64,000 nt of DNA from Cladorhizidae sp. MBARI D1340-BT2 (Eukaryota > Porifera > Demospongiae > Poecilosclerida > Cladorhizidae), in assembly GCA_028752905.1 (NCBI GenBank), contig JAQNBH010000005.1:6498502-6562501 (forward strand), written 5' to 3'. A model generated the notes under the pieces. That model worked only from the letters and a program-made list of their open reading frames with translations. It was not told the DNA's origin and ran no database searches. Both the position numbers and the translations under genes were made by a program. Shown here in pieces: positions 26,443 through 37,400 of this stretch (position 1 is its first letter; each line of letters opens with the position of its first letter).

Positions 26443-26772
26443 CTTTATGCTGGCTGCTCCACTGCTTTGTGCTGGCTGCTCCACTGCTTTGTGCTGGCTG
26501 CTCCACTGCTTTGTGCTGGCTGCTCCACTGCTTTGTGCTGGCTGCTCCACTGCTTTGTGCTGGCTGCTCCACTGCTTTGTGCTGGCTGCTCCACTGCTTT
26601 GTGCTGGCTGCTCCACTGCTTTGTGCTGGCTGCTCCACTGCTTTATGCTGGCTGCTCCACTGCTTTGTGCTGGCTACTCCACTGCTTTGTGCTGGCTGCT
26701 CCACTGCTTTATGCTGGCTGCTCCACTGCTTTATGCTGGCTACTCCACTGCTTTGTGCTGGCTACTCCATGG
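26443..26772. repeat. 22-bp minisatellite, about 15 copies
   Basis: Very homogeneous unit GCTGCTCCACTGCTTTGTGC plus TG, with a few A/G changes clustered toward the right end. Open in several frames because the unit lacks stops, but not a gene. Confidence 0.95.
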
Positions 26773-26868
26773 TTTCATATAGCACAGTCTCTTTTACTTT
26801 GTGTGTGTGTGAAAATGAGTGGCTCATGGCTGATAGTGAAACTTGCTTACCATAATCTAGACAGACTC

Positions 26869-27403
26869 AGGGGCGGATCCAGGATTTTATTAAGGAGGAG
26901 GGGGGGCTTCACTTCTGGTTAAATATAAAAATAAGTATTTGCATGCTATTGCAAGAGTTTGCATGACCACCCACACTTTCTCATGACTCGTTCAATTGAT
27001 GATATATATGTACTGTATATTTTCTCCACAGGTATGGCTAACCTCGTCCTGTAAGTAACATGGTATATACAGCTTACTGGTAAACTAGTAGCTAAGCTAC
27101 CCTATATAGCTAATAACATTAATTAAGCAGGCTAAAAATTATAGCTAGACAGCTTTACTCTAGCTAAGCTAGATGTTGCAGCAGGCTAATAGCTAGCTAG
27201 CTACATAGTCTGGAAAATTAGGCTAACTATGGCTTTAGCTATAGCTGACTACTTACCTTTTGTCCTTGAAAAGTACTCTTTTATTCCACACTGTTTAAGT
27301 TGCTTTGTGGCACAGCCAGAAACACCATCGCGGCACATTCTCTTACTTTCCATATGGATGGTGTGCAGCATTTTTTTTTAATGGGGGGGCTTGAGCCACC
27401 TGA
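26869..27403. mobile_element. Possible non-autonomous hAT-like element
   Basis: Left end CAGGGGCGGATCCAGGA at 26,869 followed by a G run; a G run then a degenerate inverted end (GAGCCACCTG) near 27,390-27,400. No coding capacity. The right boundary is uncertain. Confidence 0.45.
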
Positions 27404-27991
27404 CACGATATAGTTACGATTCTGCTATGGGAGATTTTCCCCTCTCAGTTGTGGTAATAAAATTTCGAAGTCCCAAGGCCTGCAGAATATAAATTATGGC
27501 TTACACCAACTTCTTGGGGCTAGAGTGGACATGTCTTGACTTATCCTGTGTATATACTCCTCTCCCTACGAATTATTTGTTATGGAGTAGTGGTGAAATG
27601 GGAGGGGCTTGTTTGAAAGTCTATGGTCACAGCCTGAGGCCATCATCAGGATTGTTGGAGTCCACTCAACTCTACCCTAAAAATGAGGAGATGCACTTGC
27701 ACCCCATCCTTCAGAAAGGATGTAAAGCCATGGGTCTCGGGGGAGGGGAAATGGCTCATTAGCCAACAGGGTACCCACTGGAGGTTATCACACACCATGC
27801 ACACACTAACAGATGCTACCACACTCCACCCAGCTTCATGCAGACATGGTACAGGGAAAATAGTTACTCCATTGTCAGCATCAGATCAGATAATCCCAGG
27901 AGCCCAGTGGTATATACAACATTCTATATCCATCCACATATATACACATTTATACATTATTGACAATGGCTAAGTTCAGGAAATTAAAATG
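27404..27991. other. Intergenic, nothing assigned
   Basis: Short frames only. This is the sequence downstream of the inverted RRP12 copy. Confidence 0.4.
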
Positions 27992-30600
27992 TCATCTTTT
28001 CTTGTTGGCACCAGCTAACAAGCCTCTGATAGCCCCACCCACTATGTGTTTGAATTGCCCTGAGAGTTTAGCCTTCTTCCTCCTGTTTAGCTTCTGTCTG
28101 TTCAGAGGAATGTACGCATAAGGATCAGGAGCTCCTTTCTTCTTCACATCACCCTTAGCATGCTGGGGGAAACACAAATAATTATTATATTAGAAGTGTT
28201 GATCCAGTGCGTTCAGTGTTATTGTCAACCCATCTTAACCTAGTGCGATGCTGGTCCAGTGCCTGTCCCCATAGAGCAATTGTCAACCTACTTCACTACA
28301 CTGTGATATTGGTCCAGAGTGAGTCTCTATAAACAATTGTCAACCCTCCTCAACCGAGTTGTTGGTCCAGTGTGTTACATCCCAGGGAGGTGTGGTCTCA
28401 CCTTGGCCTTGTATTCCGTTCCATAACTTGAAGTCTTGCATTAGTCTGATGAATGCCAGACCCACTTGACAAACCCTCAGGGCAGCCAGCATACATATCC
28501 TCATCGTCCTCTTTCTTCTGCTTCCTCCCAACTCGACCCGAATCCTGGATATGCAATAAAATGGATTACTCTGTGTACAGTCCACAGCAGCTGCACATTA
28601 TACCTCATCCACAGCTTCCATCAGACTGCTTCTTGAAGACTCTGGTAGAGCTATTACCAACCTGCCTCAAGCTGGTGAGATGGTGTTACAGGCTCATTGC
28701 ATATCAACATAAATGTTATTGGCAAGCAGAGCAAGCCCTCAGTGGGGGAACCTCAGTGGGGAGTTGATGGAAAACGATGGAAAACGTTGTGTTGCTGCGT
28801 ACTGAATGTATGTGTTTTATCTTATCTATTTATCTTATCATGTGTATTCACCATACATACACTCACTCTTACAATTATGAACAGGGCACCTGCCTTAATA
28901 ATGTGGGCTTATGTAAACGGGAATGGTTGTCATAATGAAGACGGACAGCAGAGTTGAAAAAGGAGGAAATAAAATGGCTGCACAGGTAAGTGTGAATGGG
29001 CTGCACAGGTAAGTGTGAATGGGCTGCAATAGTTAATAGCTGTCAGGAGAGAATAATTCAATTTTATTCTGACATAGCTACTCAATTCAATAGTGTGCTC
29101 TAGCTATGGAGGAGTGATACTGGGTTTGGTACTAAACAGGAATGATGGTCTCTGTGAATCTGGAGAATATCTGAGCGGGCTCTCGCCTCAACCATGCACA
29201 AATTCAGAATCTGTAAGGAATACATACAATTCGGTCCTATCCTTATCGTAACTTAGTAGATGACATCAATAATGTGAAGACATTAAAAGCTTCAGCTCTT
29301 GAGGACAATATCTGGCAATGCAATGATAAGATTTCAAGTTTTATCCAATAGGGTACCAGGCAAAAATAATATATCTCCCCCTTCCCGCTCCCGTCTCCAT
29401 CGCACTCACTCATCACTCAATACCTTGCATATATTGCTCGTAGGCTCGTTGCATATCATGTTCACATAGCTATTCAACCTATTCAAAATCTAGTGTGGTT
29501 TTGATCCAGTATTTCCCCCCCATAGAGCTATAGTCGACCTGCCTCAACAATTGTTATGAAGATCCAGTGTGTATCCCCAAACCAACTTGAGCCTGCCTCA
29601 AGCCAGTGTGATGTTGGTCCAGTGTGTGCTCTTATCAACCTTCAACCTAGTGTGCGGTTGATCCAATGTGTGTCCCCGCATAGAGCACATCAACCTTCAA
29701 CCCAGTGCGAGTTTGATCCACAGTTGGTACGTGTCAACACTGACCGATACTACCTCGTTAAAACGGTGACAACACACCTTGGTTTATGGTGCTTTATTCT
29801 TCTGTGCTCAAGCGTTTCTTCACCATCTGTGTACCTCTCTCGCTCAAGCAACTTCTTCCTCCTCCGCCTATATACTGCTCATCCTTTGTATGTGCATCAT
29901 AAGCTTTTGGTGTTTCTTGGGTACGAAACTTGCCACCATAATTAAGCTTCCTCACCAACCTCTCCAGCACAGTTTGAGACTTGAGGCGAAAGTGATTCCG
30001 TCTATTGCCCCCCCAACTCAACACATTCTTCACCTGGCGATGAAAATGAATTGTTAAGTAAAAAATAAAAGCAAGCACACTTGAGGACATCTCGACTTCC
30101 ATATTTTGCAATTGAATTCTCCTGTAATGAAATCCAAATGCCATCAGCGTGAAACATGACATGTTTGTTGCCAAAGGTCCATAATGAGATTTTCACTAGC
30201 ACCATTGCCGGACCCTTAAAGGATAACACACATTTACTCCACTGGTGTTTTTAGCCAAAAGAAGTTTTGCCAAGCAATCCCCGATACAAAAGGCTAGCTT
30301 CCCCTCATAACACTAGAGTGTGACCATCACTAAACCACAAGACTCTGCTGGCTACACTCTGCACTACACCATAAGACTCTGCTGGCTACACTGCACTACA
30401 CCATAAGACTCTGCTGGCTCCACTCTACTACACCACCATAAGACTCTGCTGGCTACACTGCACTCCACCATAAGATTCTGCTGGCTACACTGCACTCCAC
30501 CATTAGACTCTGCTGGCTACACTGTACTGCACCATAAGACTCTGCTGGCTACACTGCACTACACCATAAGACTATGCTGGCTACACTGTACTATACACCA
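27992..30600 (-). pseudogene. RRP12: Inverted, decayed copy of the RRP12 3' end
   Basis: The minus strand repeats the sequence of the last part of the RRP12 gene found on the plus strand at 59.8-64 kb, introns and flanking minisatellites included. Matching parts: array 30,600-30,318; exon like exon 26 from 30,033 ([23 protein letters not shown]); exon like exon 29 at about 28,540-28,402; terminal exon 28,162-27,992, intact through [20 protein letters not shown] and a stop. Damage: a 5-nt loss and 4-nt gain in the exon 26 copy shift the frame. About 470 nt spanning exon 27 and most of exon 28 are deleted, with a short shared sequence at the breakpoint. An 8-nt loss sits in the exon 29 copy. 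The terminal exon is useful because it shows what follows the window edge in the real gene. Confidence 0.9.
30318..30600. repeat. 32-bp minisatellite, inverted counterpart of the 59.8-61.0 kb array
   Basis: About nine copies of a unit containing AGACTCTGCTGGCTACACTG, the reverse complement of the much larger array in RRP12 intron 25. Confidence 0.93.
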
Positions 30601-31432
30601 TGCACTGGTACGGTTTGATAGCCCTAGAATGACCTCATGATGTACGGTTTGAACTGTCCTAGAATGACCTCATGATGTACAGTCAGTTGACTTTATTAGG
30701 GAAGTCCTGGGATAGTCCCTAGTGTTCAGGGAATCCCGGAATATCCTAGGAAAGATTGTAGGGGTATTGGACATTATGAACGTTGGGGCCAGTTGACTTC
30801 CTGTGTTGTTAATTTTCTGTCATTTCATGCCTTACTACGGAGATATCTACAACTTCCCATCTACTGCATTTGAAAAGGCCCTTGAAGAGGAGGAGTTGGA
30901 GGAGGAGGAAGAAGAGGTAGTGATAATAACCATATGGATGCAGGGGAGGTTGTGCATGCATCACTCCAACCTGCTCGAGTCCCATGATGAAGATGTGTAT
31001 CAAGTGCATGCAATGTCTGTTGATGCATGCATATCCTTCTCTGCTGTGCAGGAGTATCTATCATCATCTAACTTTGTTTGCGATTAGGATGAAGAGGAGT
31101 GTCCTCAAGTACGTGGCTGAAGACAAGATAAAAGGAAAATGATCTTGACTGGATTGGTCGGGAGGTGTGGACAATCACATAGTAGAAGGTACTCCTAAGT
31201 GAGGCAGAGTTAGGAGGAGAGTGGTACTTGGGAAAAGAACAAGACTTCGTGCTCATTGTTGAGATTGAATGTGTGTTGAGATTGAATGTGAAACTGAACC
31301 AGAAGTTTGAACCAAACTGAGGGCATAGTAATGTAGTGTCCCATCATTCTCGTGTGAAAGTGTGCTGTATGAATTTTATCCGGTAAAGGATCGTCACCAA
31401 TAATACCTGCACACGTGGACTAACTCTAAAAG
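30601..31432. other. Region upstream of RRP12
   Basis: Should hold the RRP12 promoter. No clear core motif. A short acidic Glu-rich frame at about 30,860-30,917 has no supporting exons. Confidence 0.4.
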
Positions 31433-34400
31433 ATGGGGAAAGTTGGGGTAAGAGTAAGGATGAAAGGAACTAATAAGGGGGAAAGGTGGGCAAAGGGACA
31501 GAGCAGCAGTAGTAATCCTCAGACTAAAAAGCATCGCCTAGCTGCTCAAGGGAAGTTTGGGAACCACTTGGCTCAAGCTAGCGTGCCGCAAAGTCTGGAC
31601 AATGGAGTGACTCTCACCAGAAACGCTTTGGCCTCTCATAATGCCTGCCAGGGAGTAGGGGCCAGCGATGAAATAACTAGGTGAGGGCCCTCGTTAATGG
31701 CAGGAACCTCTTGTAACTTTTATGGGCTGTTCCAGTGAAGTGTTGTCAGATGTGGCAGTGGAAGGAGAGACAGAAACTGAGGAAGAGGTGGAGGATGCTG
31801 TGTCTTCGTCTACCACCACAGCCAGCACAGCATACAGTCTGATAGAAACAGCTCATCCTGTGTTTGGCAAAGTGAAGCGATTTTGGAATTCTCCCATGGA
31901 AAGTCATCGAGAGGTTTGGGTCATAAAATGAGGTTTAAAATTTTCCTGATAATTTTCTTGTCATCCAGATATGTGCTGTGCTTGCTGCTGTCTCGGATGT
32001 GAGGCTATTTTTATCAGTCTTAGCTCCACTGTGTGTTCTAACGTGTGTGCTGTCTTGTGCACTTTTATTTCCAGGTTATTAAGTCCAAGGAAGGCAAGGA
32101 TACTGTCACGGAGTACTTTGGAACATTAGTAAGTCGGTGTTCGTGTAGTCCTAGCAGAAAACTGTGAAGTGGTGCACTGATAAATGTTTGATGTGGTTAA
32201 ATCAACACTTTTGAAATGATTATCAGCTGGCTACTTGATTTGCAATCTCTTAATCGATTAAACCTTCTTCGGAAAGATTGTGATGTGAATGACCCAATGC
32301 TTGTGTGGTAGAGAACTTGGTTACTTCTCCACATCTTTACTTAACTTTTCAGTTGTGAGTCCCCTGTGGACATGCACAATTGTTACTGCATTTAATCGTT
32401 CTTGGATCTTGTATAAGATTTGAGTTTTGTCTCTTAGTAGAAAGGGAATGCTCACTTACAGCTTTGGTCGTTGGTGTCAGAAGAAGGAAATAAGAACTTG
32501 GAATCTGTAAATGTCAGCTTCTTTCTGCCTTTGAGTGTACTTGGAGTTTGGAACTCTGTGTACTTTGTCTAGACAATGATGCAAACTAATGACATCTTTG
32601 ATTGACAGGTCTGTTCCAACAACTGCTAGAAACTAATCTTCTCTGTCTCTCCTCTTGTTCCTTCTATGTCTTCTCTTGAAGATTAGATCGTCCTACCTGC
32701 TCTTTTCAGAGCCGGACCTTCTTCCCTCTTCTGGAATTACTTCATTTGTATTTGTTTCTTGTCGGCCGTCTCTCTCTAACTCATGGACGTTTCTTCTAAC
32801 GCTCGTCGTCATCGTTTATCCTCTCCTAGTTTAGCTAATGTAGGCTGCCTACTGCTACTTGTGTCTGGTGACGTGGAAACTAACCCAGATCCTAGTACTG
32901 CTGATGTCATCAAGTGTGTGTGTAGTGTTAGTTCTGATGAAGGTGATATGATCCAATGTGAAATCTGCTCCTGTTGGTCTCACTCCACCTGTGTTGGTAT
33001 CCCCATCACCCATCACGTTTGCACAATCTTATCCATTTGTCTGCCCCCACTGCGTAAAGGATTCTGTCTCTCTCTTCTGGTCACCCAATTTCGGATGCTG
33101 GAAGACAGCTTCCAAGCCCTTAGCACACCTCAGTGGACGCATCACCCACCACTGTTCAGGCTGAATTGAATACCTTGCAAGAGTCGAATTCCTCCTTTTC
33201 ATCAGCCATCCCAGCTTCTAATTCTCCACCCAATCCCCCCCCCCCCCCCCCCCCCCCCCAAGTAAGTGTTGATATAATCCAAAATTGTCTGTTTCTCCCA
33301 TTTCCTCCTCCTGTTGCCCTTCCAATATTCATTCCTCATCAAATAATTTTTTATCGTCTCGCCTTCCTCCAAAGCCTCCAAACATAGCTCACCATGCTCG
33401 TCGTACTCCTTACAAACCTCCTCTACTACCTACTCCCATTTATCCCTTTCCACCTCAAGGGCTCTTCCCTCATCTAAGAGATCAATCCCACTCTCCACTC
33501 AACCCTCCTCTACTGCCTACTCCCATTCGGTTCTACCCAAGGGTTTCCCCCTCATATAAGAGATTGGCACCCTCCACCTGGCATCAACAATGGATGTCCC
33601 CAACAAAACCATTTGCCTCCAGGCCCACCACAAAACACATTCCCCCTCTCTCTATCCCAATCATCTCCCCATCAGTCCCCAGCAACTCTCCTCCCATCTT
33701 CATCCTGCCCTCCCTCTTCTGGGTCTACTTTTATCTCTTCTTTCACCTCTCCTGCCCTTCCCCCCCCCCAGCTATCAACCCCATCTAAAGAAACCACGAA
33801 TGACCTAAACCAAAGTCCAAAATCTCTCTTAAAACCTCTCCTCTTCTGTATAATTCCACCTCTCTAAGCTGTTTTCTTTCAATGCCCGCAGTCTAATTAG
33901 GTGAGCTGTCTCTACTCTGTAACACTTATCTTCCTGACCTTGTTTGTGTGAATAAGACTTGGCTCTCACCAGACATTATTGATAGTGAGATTTCTTTACC
34001 TAATTTTCAACTGTATCGCCTAGATAGAAATCTAGCATGTAAGAAAAGATTGTGACGTTTTTAAAATTTGTTGTCAAAGGCTATTTTATCAATTCAAGGG
34101 TGGCAAGAAGAGGGTGGGATAAATTTAGAGGGGACACACAAGCTGATGACTTCTAATATATATATATAGAAAAAGATTACACTCGATAGCCAAGAGGAGA
34201 GTAAAAAGTCAACAAATACATGGAGGAATATATTATGGTCAAGTAGTTAAAAGTCTAAGTGGTGATAAGGGGTGTTGAATATAGTGCTTAAATTATCCAA
34301 GTTAATTTTAATGTTGATATCACATAAAACGGTCTAAGTCAGTCAAATTTTATCCTTGGTAAATAATTTTTATATAATCTGAAAGCTCGAGCAGTGCTCT

Positions 34401-37400
34401 CTATTTTGAATGTGTAATTTTCTAATCCAGTCCTTTTCTGATGTGATATAGTCGGTCACCTGACAGCAGAAATGAAATTGGTGAATTAGTTCTGTAATTG
34501 GGAGAGAGTTCCAGAACCTAGTACAGTATACCCTCACTAATCCGAATAGCCTGGGGATCTGAGTAGTTCGGATTAGTGAAATTTCGGATTAGTGAAATTT
34601 ATGAATATCATTATATTGAACTCTGAATTGGTTTATTTTTTTCAGGTGTGGGTTGAATACTGACTGGGTGGTGGGAGTGCAAGTTATTTTTAATCATTAT
34701 GATCCCTTCCCGTCCTCATTCTTAGCAGATCTCCGGAATCACATCTCAGTCATCTTCCTTTTGCATCCTCACAACTCGCTGCCCTTCTTCTTTATGTCTG
34801 AGATAGTTGAGACTCCAACTCGCTTTACATGAGAAGTTGGTACAAGTATATTTGCTTTACATGAGAAGTTGGTACAAGTATATTTGCTTTACATGAGAAG
34901 TTGGTACAAGTATACTTGCTTTACATGGGAATCATCCTAGTAAGAGTCTAAGCCACCTGGAGCATCAGGTAAGAGTCTAAGTACCAACTTCCATGTAAAG
35001 CAAGTATACTTGTGCCAACTTCTCATGTAAAGCAAGTATACTTGTACCAACTTCCATGTAAAGCAAATATACTTGTACCAACTTCTCATGTAAAGCGAGT
35101 TGGAGTCTCAACTATCTCAGACATAAAGAAGAAGGGCAGCGAGTTGTGAGGATGCAAAAGGAAGATGACTGAGATGTGATTCCGGAGATCTGCTAAGAAT
35201 GAGGACGGGAAGGGATCATAATGATTAAAAATAACTTGCACTCCCACCACCCAGTCAGTATTCAACCCACACCTGAAAATAATAAACCAATTCAGAGTTC
35301 AATATAATGATATTCATAAATTTCACTAATCCGAAATTTCACTAATCCGAACTACTCAGACCCCCAGGCTATTCGGATTAGTGAGGGTATACTGTACTAG
35401 GTTCTGGAACTCTCTCCCAATTACAGAACTAATTCACTTGGATAATTTAAGCACTATATTCAACACCCCTTATCACCACTTAGACTTTTAACTACTTGAC
35501 CATAATATATTCCTCCATGTATTTGTTGACTTTTTACTCTCCTCTTGGCTATCGAGTGTGATCTTTTTCTATATATATATTTAAAAAAATATATATTTAA
35601 GAAATGCTTAAAGCAGTTCTTCCTTATTAAACCAGATGAATCAAAGAACAGTAGGAAGGAAGAAGTGTTAGTACAAGCATGACCAATCCACAAGCCATGC
35701 ATGTTTCAAACTTGAACTTTTCTTCCCTCTCTGCCAACAGGTCACAAAGGTAAAGGGATATTTACGTCCTGTCCTGTGAGGGCCAGAGATATTCTCTTTT
35801 TGATGTGCTAGCTACCAGATATATGATTGTAGAAACAGATAATTTAGCTGAGAAACGAACTTCAGTTACATGTGAGTTTGTCCTTCCTCTCCCATTTTTA
35901 TATTGGTGCTGCAACTTGTGGTTCTACACCTAGATTCCCCATGCACAAACACAAGTATATCTCATACACACACAGTTACCATGCTTACTAACAGTATACA
36001 TTGTGTATGTGTGTGTGTGTAGGTGACTGCATTAGAGTCCGCAGAGGATGAGAAGTCATGCTCGGCCATCTCTCACCTCCTCAGCATCGTCATGCCAAAG
36101 TGTGTCACCAGTATGCATTTTTTTCTACTTGTTAATTAAGTGGTTGTGTTGAACTCGACTCACCCAGGACTCCAGTGCAAGCTTTGCAAGCACGATACAG
36201 CTCTGTGTGCAAGGTCATAACCGACAAACTCTCGACCTACGAAATGTCAGATTCTACATCACTTCAGAAAACGGTCAGTAATATTATATGCATCTTTTCC
36301 GCGCTGTTTGCCTTGTGTCTTCTTCACCTTCTCTATATTTTTTTAATACTCTGTGTTTCTCTCCTTGTCCATAGCTCATTAGCTGTCTGACATCACTTCT
36401 TGGTGCTCAGGGTGGCTCTGTTTGGGATGAAGGTTACACTCAGAGAGTGTTTCAGCTGCTATTGAATTACACCATCCACCCCAAGCCCAAGGTGAGCCAT
36501 CCCCACCACGCAGTAATTTATATTGCAATAATCTTCTCAATAATCAACTTGAGTTTGTATTCTCTCAACATTTCGACCAGATGCTCTAGTCCTTCGACTA
36601 GATGCTCGAGCCTTTATTCCTTCGACTAGATGCTCTAGCCTTTATTCCTTCGACTAGATGCTCGAGCCTTTATTCCTTCGACCAGATGCTCTAGCTTCAA
36701 CCATTATTCCTTCAACCAGATGCTCTAGCCTTTATTCCTTCGACCAGATGCTCTAGTCTTCATCAGGAATAATGTAACACATCTTGAGTGTACAATTTTA
36801 ATGTTGGGTGTGGTTAATTATTTATATTATTATTTTTCATTTTGTCATGAAGCCCTGCGAACATTCACTCAGTGTATGACCAAACATCCTTGCGAGATAG
36901 AAGTTTTCCAGCATGTCTGCTGAAATTCAATTCCCGAATTATTTCTCACTTCAGAATTACCTGCTTGCCAGTGTTAACACAAACGTTGGATTTAACTCCT
37001 TTGTGGCTACCATAATATTTTAACCCACGGTTTTTTCAACTTTAACCCCTTTGTAGCTGCCATAATGTATGTATTTAATCCTACAAAGACTGCATAGTTT
37101 TTCAAAAGTAATTTTCTCGCATTTATACAAAAACCCTTCCACCCCACACTTCTGCAAGAAAACAGGCGCTTAATTGCAAATAGCCGCTTACTAAACACTA
37201 TTGCTAAACAGCCAGCACTCACAGAAAACTAAAGGAATGTTGCCCGTGATTTTTTAGACGGAGAACTGAGGAGCTAATCTCGTGAGCTAATTGAAGAAGG
37301 AGCTAGTTTCTCGAAGCTGATTAAGCAAGACTTACTATCTCAAAGCAGATGATGAAGGAGCAAATCTCTCGAGGTAACTAAGAAGGAGCTAGTGATGGCC

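Noticed and set aside
26252..26922. Cys/Leu-rich and Gln/Ala-rich repeat proteins on both strands
   Set aside because: The 22-bp minisatellite lacks stops on both strands; no evidence of exons.
27992..28177. Independent small basic protein on the minus strand
   Set aside because: It is the terminal exon of the inverted RRP12 copy; the same exon begins at 63,986 on the plus strand.
30803..31087. Possible acidic Glu-rich gene upstream of RRP12
   Set aside because: Only a short Glu run and no consistent exon chain; could be chance GAG/GAA sequence.
32783..33169. Host PHD-finger gene
   Set aside because: The 2A-like leader, the AP-endonuclease start downstream and the decayed frame point to a CR1-like retroelement.
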